Shown: positions 51,452-59,772 of the stretch, one piece after another
Layout of the letters: every line of letters starts with the position of its first letter
Position numbering within the stretch: position 1 is the first letter of the stretch
Origin: Prevotellaceae bacterium UBA4332
GTDB lineage: Bacteria > Bacteroidota > Bacteroidia > Bacteroidales > Bacteroidaceae
Reading direction: 5' to 3'
Assembly (NCBI GenBank): GCA_002394365.1
Contig: DGTQ01000017.1
Span: forward strand, 154,798-218,797
DNA length: 64,000 bases
The notes under the pieces: model-generated
The model's database searches: none
What the model saw: the letters and a program-made list of their open reading frames with translations, nothing else
Told to the model about the DNA's origin: nothing
Made by a program: the position numbers and the translations under genes

Positions 51452-53425
51452 TTAGGCGTCGATATTAGCGTATGTTGCATTCTCCTCGATGAAGATACGG
51501 CGTGGTTCCACGTCATCTCCCATCAGCATGGAGAAGATTTCGTCTGCTTCTGCAGCGTTCTGTATTGTAACCTGCTTGAGCAGGCGTGTTTCTGGATTCA
51601 TGGTCGTATCCCACAATTGCTCTGGGTTCATCTCGCCAAGACCTTTGTAACGCTGGGTGTGGAGACGGCTGTCGTCAGCATCACCATTGCAGTATGTCTG
51701 GATAAACTTGATACGGTCTTCCTCCGTATAGCAGTACTCCTTGTGGTTCTTGTATGTGCACTGATAGAGAGGAGGAGTAGCTATGTAGAGATGACCTTCC
51801 TGTATGACCTTAGGCATGAAGCGGAAGAAAAGCGTCATGATGAGTGTGTCAATGTGCGAACCATCGACATCAGCATCGGTCATGATAATAATCTTGTCAT
51901 AACGCAGTTTGTCAATGTTGGCTTCCTTAGAATCTTCACCATCCACGCCGAAACGCACGCCTATAGCCTGCAGGATGATGTTTACTGACTCTGCCTCAAA
52001 CACCTTGTGCCACTGCACCTTCTCTACGTTAAGAATCTTACCACGCAACGGGAGGATAGCCTGGGTGTGGCGATCACGTCCCTGCTTTGCGGAGCCACCA
52101 GCGGAGTCACCCTCGACAAGGAATATCTCCGTCTTCTTTGGGTCGCGACTTGAGCAGTCGGCAAGTTTGCCTGGCAAGCCACCACCCGACATAGGATTCT
52201 TACGCTGAACGCTCTCTCGTGCCTTACGAGCAGCGATACGAGCTGTAGCAGCTAGGATAACCTTCTCACAGATAGTGTGTGCCTCCTTAGGATGCTCCTC
52301 GAGGTAATTGTTCATTGCCTCGCCAACAGCCTGCTGAACAGCACCATTCACCTCCTTGTTGCCAAGCTTGGTCTTTGTCTGTCCCTCAAACTGAGGCTCT
52401 GCCACCTTTACGGAAATGATTGCTGTCAAGCCCTCACGGAAGTCATCTGGCGCAACCTCAATCTTTGCCTTCTCCATCTGCTTGCGCAGCTGGTCGTCCT
52501 CGTCGGCATATTTCTTCAGCGAACGAGCAAGAGCAATACGGAAACCAGTAAGGTGGGTACCACCCTCGATGGTGTTGATATTGTTTACGTAAGAATGAAT
52601 GTTTTCAGAGTAGTCGTTATTGTAAAGCAGGGCTATCTCGATAGGTATGCCTGCCTTCTCAGTCTTCAAGCATATAGGCTCACCAATGATGGAAGTGCGA
52701 TGACGGTCAACGTAACGAACGAACTCCTTCAGGCCCTCCTTGGCGTGGAACACCTCTGGCTTACGGAGATTGCCCTCCTCGTTAGGACGCAAATCGGTAA
52801 GTGTTATGGTTATGCCAGCATTAAGGAATGCCAGCTCACGCATACGGCGTGCTACAATGTCATACTTATAAACCGTCTCTGTAAAGATTGTTCCGTCAGG
52901 CCAGAACTGCTGGCGTGTACCTCGCTTGTCTGTCTCGCCTACCACCTTCACTGGATAGAGAGGCTTACCCTGCTCATACTCCTGCTGGTAGATTTTTCCA
53001 TCGCGGAAAACCTGAGACAACATATGTGTTGACAGTGCATTAACACAGCTTACGCCCACGCCGTGCAGTCCACCAGACACCTTGTAGGAGCCCTTGTCAA
53101 ACTTACCACCAGCATGGAGCACCGTCATTACCACCTCGAGTGCAGACTTGTGCAACTTCGGATGCTCGTCAACAGGGATACCACGACCGTTATCCTCTAC
53201 CGTGATAGAATTATCTTCGTTTATTACCACCTGTATATCGGTACAATAGCCTGCCATCGCCTCGTCGATAGAGTTGTCAACCGTCTCGTTTACGAGATGG
53301 TGAAGACCCTTCTCCGAAATATCGCCAATATACATGGCGGGGCGCTTGCGCACAGCCTCTAAACCTTCAAGCACCTGAATGCTACTACCAGTATAGTTCT
53401 TTTCTTTTTCCTGATTCTCTTCCAT
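51452..53425 (-). CDS. gyrB: DNA gyrase subunit B
   Basis: A 657-residue type IIA topoisomerase B subunit. GHKL ATPase motifs (NETVDNSIDEAMAGY, VEDNGRGIPVD, GGLHGVGVSCVNALS), then the TOPRIM domain (EGDSAGGSAKQGRDR, DADVDGSHID) and the C-terminal RYKGLGEMNPEQLW. It forms gyrase with GyrA to introduce negative supercoils. ParE is the alternative, but length and the TOPRIM region fit GyrB. Confidence 0.94.
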   Translation of the reverse strand: MEENQEKEKNYTGSSIQVLEGLEAVRKRPAMYIGDISEKGLHHLVNETVDNSIDEAMAGYCTDIQVVINEDNSITVEDNGRGIPVDEHPKLHKSALEVVMTVLHAGGKFDKGSYKVSGGLHGVGVSCVNALSTHMLSQVFRDGKIYQQEYEQGKPLYPVKVVGETDKRGTRQQFWPDGTIFTETVYKYDIVARRMRELAFLNAGITITLTDLRPNEEGNLRKPEVFHAKEGLKEFVRYVDRHRTSIIGEPICLKTEKAGIPIEIALLYNNDYSENIHSYVNNINTIEGGTHLTGFRIALARSLKKYADEDDQLRKQMEKAKIEVAPDDFREGLTAIISVKVAEPQFEGQTKTKLGNKEVNGAVQQAVGEAMNNYLEEHPKEAHTICEKVILAATARIAARKARESVQRKNPMSGGGLPGKLADCSSRDPKKTEIFLVEGDSAGGSAKQGRDRHTQAILPLRGKILNVEKVQWHKVFEAESVNIILQAIGVRFGVDGEDSKEANIDKLRYDKIIIMTDADVDGSHIDTLIMTLFFRFMPKVIQEGHLYIATPPLYQCTYKNHKEYCYTEEDRIKFIQTYCNGDADDSRLHTQRYKGLGEMNPEQLWDTTMNPETRLLKQVTIQNAAEADEIFSMLMGDDVEPRRIFIEENATYANIDA

Positions 53426-53453
53426 TAGATTAGTAACCTTATTATATTCCTTG

Positions 53454-53484
53454 CAAAGTTAGCAAAAACTTTTGACATATCAAA
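53454..53484 (-). promoter_or_regulatory. gyrB promoter
   Basis: Minus-strand TTTG (53481-53484), 19 bp, TAACTTTG (53454-53461). Both boxes match the Bacteroidota consensus; 28 bp to the gyrB ATG. Confidence 0.65.
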
Positions 53485-53499
53485 ATAAAAAGGCCATAA

Positions 53500-53536
53500 A
53501 AAAAAGGTCGCTACCCTCGCGGGCTGCAACCTTTTC
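53500..53536 (-). terminator. Rho-independent terminator of rpsT
   Basis: On the minus strand AAAAGGTTGC-agCCCgcgaGGGta-GCGACCTTTTTTTT: stem-loop followed by a T-run. Confidence 0.8.
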
Positions 53537-53585
53537 AAAAAAAATTATTATGGAAACAATCTTGTGTACAATTCTTTTCCTGTCA

Positions 53586-53840
53586 TTATCCCAGCTTCTG
53601 TATGTGCTGTGCAAGGCTTGACTTGATGTTTGCTGCCTTGTTCTTGTGGATAATGTTCTTCTTTGCGAGTTTGTCAAGCATCTGCTGTACCTTTGGATAA
53701 AGCTCTACTGCCTCTTCCTTGTTTGTTGTTGCACGGAGCTTGCGAACTGCGTTACGCATAGTCTTTGCGTAGTACTTGTTGCGAAGAGTCCTTACCTTTG
53801 TCTGGCGGATTCTCTTTTCACATGACTTGTGGTTTGCCAT
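53586..53840 (-). CDS. rpsT: 30S ribosomal protein S20
   Basis: An 84-residue basic protein (MANHKSCEKRIRQTKVRTLRN; NIIHKNKAANIKSSLAQHI) typical of S20, which binds 16S rRNA early in 30S assembly. The leader (53841-54001), between tRNA-Glu and rpsT, contains a GGGCA-tcac-TGCCC hairpin (about 53968-53982) and others, so a combined tRNA-rpsT transcript or leader control is possible. Confidence 0.93.
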   Translation of the reverse strand: MANHKSCEKRIRQTKVRTLRNKYYAKTMRNAVRKLRATTNKEEAVELYPKVQQMLDKLAKKNIIHKNKAANIKSSLAQHIQKLG

Positions 53841-54001
53841 TTTCTTGATAGTTTTTTTTGCTGACCAAGCCAGCGGTTAATGTTAGCTTATGGGTCTTAC
53901 GTCACTACAACAGCCCTGGGCGGGACTACTCGAGAAACCTTCTCTCAATCCCTTTGCCACCACGATTGGGCATCACTGCCCGATGACAAATAATATTTTT
54001 G

Positions 54002-54073
54002 TAGCGTGTAGGGGAGTCGAACCCCTCTTGCAAGAATGAAAATCTTGAGTACTAACCGATATACGAACACGCC
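54002..54073 (-). tRNA. tRNA-Glu (TTC)
   Basis: Cloverleaf reads: acceptor GGCGTGT/ACACGCT (first pair G-U), D loop TATCGGTTA, anticodon stem CAAGA/TCTTG around loop TTTTCAT (anticodon TTC), T arm AGGGG-TTCGACT-CCCCT. CCA is not encoded. Confidence 0.92.
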
Positions 54074-54135
54074 GAACCAGTTGTCTAAGCAGACTCTGCC
54101 GCACCTTTTCGGGAGTGCTATCCACTTAGCGGGTG

Positions 54136-54143
54136 CAAAGGTA
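54136..54143 (-). promoter_or_regulatory. -7 element of tRNA-Glu
   Basis: TACCTTTG on the minus strand, with GTACCTTTGCACC context shared with the tRNA-Lys promoter (60115-60122). Confidence 0.5.
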
Positions 54144-54183
54144 CTAAGAAAAGTTGAAAGTTGAAAGTTGAAAGTTGAAAGTT
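54144..54183. repeat. Heptamer tandem repeat GTTGAAA
   Basis: Four to five GTTGAAA units between the divergent tRNA-Glu and recO promoters. Confidence 0.6.
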
Positions 54184-54250
54184 AACCCCATTTTAAGAAT
54201 TATTAAGAAAAACCTTCGTCCCCTTATTGTCAACTCTCAACTAATATTGT

Positions 54251-54258
54251 TACTTTTG
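54251..54258 (+). promoter_or_regulatory. -7 element of recO
   Basis: TACTTTTG; the expected transcript start is within a few bases of the ATG at 54267, suggesting a leaderless mRNA. Confidence 0.5.
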
Positions 54259-54266
54259 CCAGACAA

Positions 54267-54986
54267 ATGTATAGCAAGACGCACTGCATAGTATTGAAGA
54301 CCGTAAAGTACGGAGACTCGAAACTTATCGTCGATTTCCTTTCAAGGGAACATGGGCGCATATCTGCCATCTGGAATATTTCCACCTCCAAGAAGGCGAA
54401 AGTTCGCAGGCAGTATTTTCAACCTATGAGTATTCTTGATGTTGACCTCGAGGTTTCGCCTCGCAGTCAGATGGCGCACATAAGGGAAGCCCACATAGCC
54501 ACAGCGTACAACACGTTGCACCTCAACGGAAACAAGATGGCTATAGCCTTTTTCCTGGCAGAATTTCTGCAATACGCCACCAGAGACCTGCGCACAGACC
54601 ACCTGCTATACGATTTCACGGAACAGAGCATGATGTGGCTTGATGCCAGCAACAGGGGAATAGCCAATTTCCACCTTATGTTTATGATACGCATTTCTAT
54701 GTTCTTGGGCTTTAAGCCCGACGTAGAAAGCTACTCTGAAGGCGCTCTGTTTGACCTCAGAGAGGGTTCTTTCTGCCTTGCCGCCCCCCTGCACAACGAC
54801 TATCTGGAGGCGGAAGACGCAAGGAAGATGATGGCTCTCATGCGCATGTCTGCATCCAATCTGCATCTTTTCCCCCTGTCTCGCAATGAGCGCAACCGCA
54901 TCATCGATTTCACCATTCTCTACTATCGCCTCCATATCCCCCAGTTTGGAGAGATGAAGACGCTCGAAATCTTGAGAGAACTCTAA
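54267..54986 (+). CDS. recO: DNA repair protein RecO
   Basis: A 239-residue protein. OB-fold N-terminus (KTHCIVLKTVKYGDSKLIVDFLSREHGRISA) and a helical C-terminal domain are typical of RecO. It loads RecA onto SSB-coated DNA with RecR. The zinc-binding cysteines found in many RecO proteins are not evident here, as in other Bacteroidota. Confidence 0.9.
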   Translation: MYSKTHCIVLKTVKYGDSKLIVDFLSREHGRISAIWNISTSKKAKVRRQYFQPMSILDVDLEVSPRSQMAHIREAHIATAYNTLHLNGNKMAIAFFLAEFLQYATRDLRTDHLLYDFTEQSMMWLDASNRGIANFHLMFMIRISMFLGFKPDVESYSEGALFDLREGSFCLAAPLHNDYLEAEDARKMMALMRMSASNLHLFPLSRNERNRIIDFTILYYRLHIPQFGEMKTLEILREL

Positions 54987-55029
54987 TGAAGAGTGAAGAA
55001 TGAAGAATTGAATTACTAATTACTAATCC

Positions 55030-56025
55030 CTAACTCCTCTTAATCTCTTTTATCACCTTTTCAGCTCCACTCGTCAGGTTGAGCGACTCAGGATGCTCCC
55101 TGACGAAAGACTCGATGTGTCTTACTCGCTTGCTTTCCAGTATCTCGTCCACAGCTATAAGGATGCCCGTCTCCTCCACCTCGCCAAAGCCGTCGTTGAT
55201 AGCCGTACCGAACAGCTTCATCGTAGGAGAGAGATTCATGTAAGCATTCACAAGTGGAGGAATGTTAAACCCAAGCGCACGTATGCCACCATTCAGTATG
55301 CGATAGTCCTCCTTGAAGTCTCTGCCACAGAACACCTGAGCCAGTTCCTCTTCTGGAGTTTCAAGCTGCAGGGGCTTCTTGGGGTAAATCAGTCCGTCCT
55401 TATCGTCAAAGTGCTTCTTCAGGAAATAGAGTATCAAGTCTCTGCCGAAACGTATATAGCTGGGATACATCGTCATCTTGCCGAAATAGTATTTCATGTT
55501 AGGATTGATGACAGTAAGGGCTCCCAGACCGTCCCACAGGTTATCAAGCGCAAAGAGGCTCTTTGCTCCCATCCTGCTGCTCTGGTATTCAGGCGTCACG
55601 AAAGACCTGCCCAGCTCTATGGTGTATGGAGCATATTCCTTGATAAACTTCTCCGTGAAAGTGAACATGTGGCTTGTTGCCAGTTCTGGCTGACCATTCT
55701 CATCATACGTCCACTGGTCTCCCATGATGTATCTGTAGCCTCCTATTATTTCCTCCGACTCGGGATTCCACACTATGAGCTGCTTGTAGCAGTTCTCGCA
55801 TGTGTCAAACTCGTCCAGGTCAAGTTCCTTGCCTGTACCACCACCTGCCATACGGAAAGTTATCTCGCGCAGACGACCTATCTCTCGTGTGAGGTTTGGC
55901 GAGTCGTGGTACGAGAAGATGTAAATCTCGTTATGACTCTTGTTGGTCATGCGCAATTTCTTGTCAGGCGTAAGTTCTGCCTTGATTAGCTCAAGAGGTA
56001 CGGGGGCTATGATTTCTGCATCCAT
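55030..56025 (-). CDS. glsB: GNAT N-acyltransferase, GlsB-like (glycine lipids)
   Basis: A 331-residue GNAT protein of the hemolysin/OlsB type. RLREITFRMAGGGTGKELDLDEFDTCENCYKQLIVW and GGYRYIMGD, then ELGRSFVTPEYQ, are the family core. In Bacteroides thetaiotaomicron the homologous GlsB joins a 3-hydroxy fatty acid to glycine (the commendamide step), and GlsA adds the second acyl chain. Here the partner acyltransferase gene lies 29 bp upstream on the same strand, as in that locus, supporting the assignment. Ornithine lipid synthesis is the alternative. Confidence 0.75.
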   Translation of the reverse strand: MDAEIIAPVPLELIKAELTPDKKLRMTNKSHNEIYIFSYHDSPNLTREIGRLREITFRMAGGGTGKELDLDEFDTCENCYKQLIVWNPESEEIIGGYRYIMGDQWTYDENGQPELATSHMFTFTEKFIKEYAPYTIELGRSFVTPEYQSSRMGAKSLFALDNLWDGLGALTVINPNMKYYFGKMTMYPSYIRFGRDLILYFLKKHFDDKDGLIYPKKPLQLETPEEELAQVFCGRDFKEDYRILNGGIRALGFNIPPLVNAYMNLSPTMKLFGTAINDGFGEVEETGILIAVDEILESKRVRHIESFVREHPESLNLTSGAEKVIKEIKRS

Positions 56026-56054
56026 CTATGCGTTCGTTTTTATTCTGTTTTTCT

Positions 56055-56900
56055 CTACTTTCCAGTTTTCTTTGGCAAGCTATATACCACATCCTCCATG
56101 TATGCAGCCCATTCCCTTGCCGATTTCGACTTGTCGAATGTCTGCCACGATATAGGTTTGCCTATGGTTATCTTGAATGTCTTTCCTTCATTCTTGAACA
56201 TCTCGTCCACGAGGTACAGCATCGCGATATTCACCTTCAGGTGCAAGAACTTGCAAATGTTTGCTATGCGATAGAATCTATCCGAATTTCTGCCCTCAAA
56301 GTGTATGGGCACGATATCCCTCTGCGTCTGCACGCTCTTGGTAATGAACGTCTTGGTCCAAGGCAGGTCGTGTATCTCGCCGTTTATCTTTCTCGAACAG
56401 AGCCCTGCGGGAAACAACACCATGTGGGCATCTGATGTAAAGCCAGCCTCTACCATCCTTGGAAAATCCCTGCCCTGCTTTCCTGTCTTGTTTATAGGTA
56501 TGCAGAGGGGCGCAAGTCCTGGAAGGTTCATCAGCAGGTCGTTGACGAGGTACTTGAAGTTGTCATTATACTTCTCGCCTATTATCGAACCTATGGCGAT
56601 ACCGTCAATGCCTCCCAGCGGATGATTGGAGACAAAGGTGTAGCGCTTGCCGTCGTTTGCGTCAGGCAGATTCTCCATTCCCTCTACTATTATATTATTC
56701 TTCAAGAACCTTATACCATGTTTCAGCCAAGGTGTGCCGACCTCGTCCTTAGCCTCCCACAGAAACTCATTTACCCTGTCTTGCCAGATGAGCTTCTTTA
56801 GCCAGTTTACGAGAAGGCGAGGTACGTAACGAGCCCTCTCGCCCATCTTTGAGCGAAGCAATGCGTCTATGTCTATCGTTTGCTTTGAAACTGTTATCAT
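56055..56900 (-). CDS. glsA: PlsC-like O-acyltransferase, GlsA-like
   Basis: A 281-residue LPLAT-fold protein. The acyltransferase box is NHPLGGIDG (His, then Gly/Asp where canonical HX4D places Asp), followed by VLFPAGLCSRK and PIHFEGRNS. The N-terminus resembles the lysophospholipid acyltransferase-like proteins next to GlsB. It should esterify the hydroxyl of N-acyl glycine at the membrane. Pairing with the GNAT gene downstream is the main support for glycine-lipid synthesis over phosphatidic acid synthesis. Confidence 0.75.
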   Translation of the reverse strand: MITVSKQTIDIDALLRSKMGERARYVPRLLVNWLKKLIWQDRVNEFLWEAKDEVGTPWLKHGIRFLKNNIIVEGMENLPDANDGKRYTFVSNHPLGGIDGIAIGSIIGEKYNDNFKYLVNDLLMNLPGLAPLCIPINKTGKQGRDFPRMVEAGFTSDAHMVLFPAGLCSRKINGEIHDLPWTKTFITKSVQTQRDIVPIHFEGRNSDRFYRIANICKFLHLKVNIAMLYLVDEMFKNEGKTFKITIGKPISWQTFDKSKSAREWAAYMEDVVYSLPKKTGK

Positions 56901-57027
56901 TGTCTAAGTCTGTAGCCCATGTGAAGATTATCAGGCAAAATGTTTGGCAAAGTTACAAAAAAAGTTCAAAAAATCAAAAAAACATCGACTATTTTTACGT
57001 CTATTTTTCATAACCCCTCGCAATCAC

Positions 57028-57522
57028 TCACTCTGAGCGCAATTCTATAACCTCGAGGTCTTTCACCTGGTCTCCGTCTATCACAAAGCGAACAAGCGTT
57101 CTCACTGGCTGCTGCCCATAGAGCCCAGCCGCACCTGGATTGATATGCAGCAGGCGCAAGTGTCTGTCATACATCACCTTCGTTATGTGCGAGTGTCCAG
57201 AGATAAAGAGTTTTGGAGGGTTAGCATACAGCTGACTTACGACAGAACGGTCATACCTGCCAGGGTAGCCCCCGATGTGCTTCATCAGCACATCAACATC
57301 CTCGCATTTGAAGCGCAGTTTCCCTGGAAACTCACGCCTCACCACGTCTCCGTCAATATTGCCGTACACACCCCTCAAAGGAGCTATCTCCCTCAGCCTG
57401 TCAGCTATCTCGATAGTTCCGAAATCGCCCACATGCCATATCTCGTCGCACCCCGTAAAGTACTTCACGTAGCGCTCATCCCAATAGGAATGGGTATCTG
57501 AAAGCAAACCTATCTTTTTCAT
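57028..57522 (-). CDS. YfcE/MJ0936-type metallophosphoesterase
   Basis: About 164 residues from the ATG at 57522 (MKKIGLLSDTHSYWD). The ATG at 57528 lies too close to the -7 box at 57530-57537 to be transcribed. Metal-site motifs: LSDTHS, HVGDFG, YGNIDGD, GHSHI and NPGAAGLYG. A cytoplasmic phosphodiesterase of unspecified substrate. Confidence 0.88.
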   Translation of the reverse strand: MKKIGLLSDTHSYWDERYVKYFTGCDEIWHVGDFGTIEIADRLREIAPLRGVYGNIDGDVVRREFPGKLRFKCEDVDVLMKHIGGYPGRYDRSVVSQLYANPPKLFISGHSHITKVMYDRHLRLLHINPGAAGLYGQQPVRTLVRFVIDGDQVKDLEVIELRSE

Positions 57523-57529
57523 CTTCATG

Positions 57530-57537
57530 CAAAGGTA
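57530..57537 (-). promoter_or_regulatory. -7 element of phosphoesterase gene
   Basis: TACCTTTG on the minus strand. The predicted transcription start (~57524) selects ATG 57522 and implies a leaderless or nearly leaderless message. Confidence 0.5.
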
Positions 57538-57610
57538 ATCATTTTTGATAGTCTAAGCAATAGCCTTGTCCCTTTTTAACACTTCATCCCCAACTTGGGA
57601 AAATCCACTT

Positions 57611-57734
57611 GCAGAGGCAGTGGTTCTACACGCAGAGGCAGTGGTTCTACACGCAGAGGCAATGGCTCTTGCGCTCCAGTAGGTGCTCAGGCGAGCAGAG
57701 CTCGGAACTACATGCAGAGGCAGTGGTTCTACAA
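57611..57734. repeat. 21-bp tandem array interrupted by a REP-like unit
   Basis: Units GCAGAGGCAGTGGTTCTACAC start at 57611 and 57632; a third (57653) is split after GCAGAGGCAATGGCTC by 38 bp of REP-like sequence (57669-57706) and resumes AACTACAT; a fourth starts at 57714. The array flanks repeat A copy 2 as the 13655 array flanks copy 1. Confidence 0.65.
57669..57706. repeat. REP-like unit inserted in array
   Basis: TTGCGCTCCAGTAGGTGCTC then AGGCGAGCAGAGCTCGGA. The cleanest example of the family, since it interrupts an otherwise regular 21-bp unit. Confidence 0.65.
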
Positions 57735-58295
57735 AGAAATCTAAATCAGACTAATTTCTAATTCTTCATCCCTCACTCCTCATTTCACGAAAAAAAACTT
57801 TTTTCGCGAAAAACCTCACTAACCTCACTTATCCCCCTCTCACCCCAGTGTTTATGCGGTTTCCCGCAAGTGAGGTGTCTTTAAGAGAGGTCACTTAGAG
57901 GTCACTTTATATAATTGAAAATTGAAAATTGAAAATTGAATTTTTCTTGATTTTCCTTTAGATTTTTGAGCCGATAGGCGAAATAATGAATAATCGTCCC
58001 CTTTATTTTCTTTCCGATTTTTCACAGATTTTCAGATAAGATTTTCCTTCCCGAGGGCAGGAGACAGATTTCCATAATTTGAATGTAATTCATTCCCTCC
58101 CTCTCGGCGGAGGGATGTCAGTTTGAAACTGACAGGGAGGGGGTCTCAAGTGACCTCTAAGTGAGGTGTCTCGAAGACAGGTCACTCGCCTCACCCCCAG
58201 TATTTATGCGCTTTCCCTGCGCACAAGTGACCTATGTGAGGTCATTTTGAGAAATTCTTTATTTTTTGCATTTTCTCTCCCTTTGTTTGGGGAAT
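57735..58295. repeat. Interspersed repeat A, copy 2 (core)
   Basis: Reverse-complement relative of 12925-13650. Inner inverted repeats at 57814-57830 (imperfect) and 58225-58241 (perfect). TGTCAGTTT-g-AAACTGACA lies at 58116-58134. Similarity continues outward to a CTTTGTTTGGGG stretch near 58280. The middle (about 57915-58075) differs from copy 1, where the REP cluster sits instead. Confidence 0.7.
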
Positions 58296-58330
58296 TGATA
58301 ATTATTCCTTAATCTGGCAAGCTAAAAGAA

Positions 58331-58518
58331 ATGGCAAAAGAATACGACATACTCAACGATGAACCGCAGATGGCGAACGAGCCAACTGCTGCATACAAAA
58401 TGTGAATCTTGCTACTGTATTATCTCCCTACCTGATGCAGATATTGGATAGTATCTCAAGGGTGAGGAGCGAAAAAGAGTTGAAGTATATCTGTATGGAG
58501 AGATTTTATGCTGGGTAA
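58331..58518 (+). pseudogene. Frameshifted small gene fragment
   Basis: Frame 1 reads MAKEYDILNDEPQMANEPTA and ends at TGA 58403-58405; frame 2 takes over (58402-58518) with NLATVLSPYLMQILDSISRV and further RSEKELKYICMERFYAG. Both segments look protein-like and would join with a one-base shift near 58402. I do not recognise the product. It may be a decayed gene carried with the neighbouring islet. Confidence 0.4.
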
Positions 58519-58558
58519 ATATTGCCTATGCGTTTCTGGTTACAAAAAAAAGAAAAGA

Positions 58559-58598
58559 GGAAGCCTCTCAGCTTCCTCTTTTCTTGGTGATCCGCTTG
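58559..58598. repeat. Left direct repeat: duplicate of tRNA-Lys 3' end
   Basis: Forty bases identical to 59949-59988, spanning a terminator-like hairpin (GGAAGC-ctctca-GCTTCC) and the 3' end of tRNA-Lys with CCA. After it, the T-arm sequence degenerates (GGGGTCGAAATC). Looks like an attachment-site remnant. Confidence 0.65.
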
Positions 58599-58676
58599 AG
58601 GGGTCGAAATCAAACGCAACGACAGTTGCTACGCTTTTACAAAGTGGGTTCGACGAAAATATATGATAATTATACT

Positions 58677-59744
58677 TTACTGAGTCACAAACACTCTCCA
58701 ACTTGCGTCCTTTTCTCCACGTTCAACATATTTCTTCTTAATCAGCTGGTCGAGAAGTTTCTGAATGGCAGCAATACTGATGCCTGTCACTTCTTTCATA
58801 TCAGCCAATGTAAGCGTTGATTGTGTTCGCATAGCATTCAGTATTTTTGTATAGTTAGGTGTACGGAAAGCTATCCGTTCACCATCATACCACCATACAT
58901 TTTCATCCTTTTCACTTACAAACAGTACATCATTATATACCTCAGTAGCTACCAGTTCATTGAAGTATTTCAAGAATGGTTTAATGTCCTTAATATCAGC
59001 ATGTGCGCCATCAGCAGGTAAAGGACCTACCTCTAAGTCTGTCTGATGCAAAGCCTCTAAATACTCACTCTTTTTACGACTCCGCACAACAACCATCGGA
59101 TAATCGTGACGAGTCAAAATAAAGTTTACCATCAGTCTGGCTATACGTCCATTGCCATCCTCAAACGGGTGTATACGGATGTATCTGTAGTGGAATAATG
59201 CGGCTAGCTCAACAGGAGAAAGCTTTCCTTCCTGCTCTGCCTTGTTATACCAATCCACCAAATCTGTCATCAAACTGGGTGTTTCTTCTGGTGAGGCATA
59301 TTCGAATCGGTCGCCATAGCGAGTGAAAACGCTGTTTGGACGAGTCTTATATTGTCCAGCATGGATGACATAGCTTGTTTGTACGCCTCCAGGAAGTTCT
59401 CGATAGACAGTATAGTCTTCACGCAACAATGTTTTATGCAACGTCCGGATAAAGTTCTGTGTTAACGGAACCTCCTTCACTGATGCCTCTTCAGACATCA
59501 TACGAAGCCCCACATTGCTCGCAGTCATCTCCTGTACATCACGTACATCAGCTTCTCCTATGACCTTTCCAAATAGCAAAAGAATTTCCGTCTGGCCATA
59601 AGTCAACGTGTTTCCTTCAATATGATTGCTATTGTAGTTGAAGTCCACTGTGAAGCGACGGCTAAGTCTATCTCTATCTTTTTCTGACAATGGTTGCAAA
59701 TTTTGCCATGCTGCCAATGCCTTCTTAATATTCAGATACTTCAT
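58677..59744 (-). CDS. Fic family protein with N-terminal inhibitory motif
   Basis: A 355-residue Fic-domain protein. Active-site loop HPFEDGNGR (192-200) is complete, predicting AMP transfer (or another nucleotide) to a target protein. SNHIEGN (39-45) fits the inhibitory (S/T)xxxE(G/N) helix on the N-terminal side, a class II autoinhibited Fic. A winged-helix domain follows (about 300-350, LADMKEVTGISIAAIQKLLDQLI), which may bind DNA. Its promoter has a palindrome well placed for autoregulation. The gene lies between two copies of the tRNA-Lys 3' end. Confidence 0.9.
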   Translation of the reverse strand: MKYLNIKKALAAWQNLQPLSEKDRDRLSRRFTVDFNYNSNHIEGNTLTYGQTEILLLFGKVIGEADVRDVQEMTASNVGLRMMSEEASVKEVPLTQNFIRTLHKTLLREDYTVYRELPGGVQTSYVIHAGQYKTRPNSVFTRYGDRFEYASPEETPSLMTDLVDWYNKAEQEGKLSPVELAALFHYRYIRIHPFEDGNGRIARLMVNFILTRHDYPMVVVRSRKKSEYLEALHQTDLEVGPLPADGAHADIKDIKPFLKYFNELVATEVYNDVLFVSEKDENVWWYDGERIAFRTPNYTKILNAMRTQSTLTLADMKEVTGISIAAIQKLLDQLIKKKYVERGEKDASWRVFVTQ

Positions 59745-59772
59745 ACTCTACCAAATGTATTAATTTACGCTG

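Noticed and set aside
51452..53425. Calling the gyrase B gene parE
   Set aside because: Length and TOPRIM-region motifs fit GyrB better, and no parC-like gene is adjacent; some uncertainty remains.
57611..57734. Possible CRISPR array
   Set aside because: Units are contiguous 21-bp repeats with no unique spacers, and no cas genes are present.
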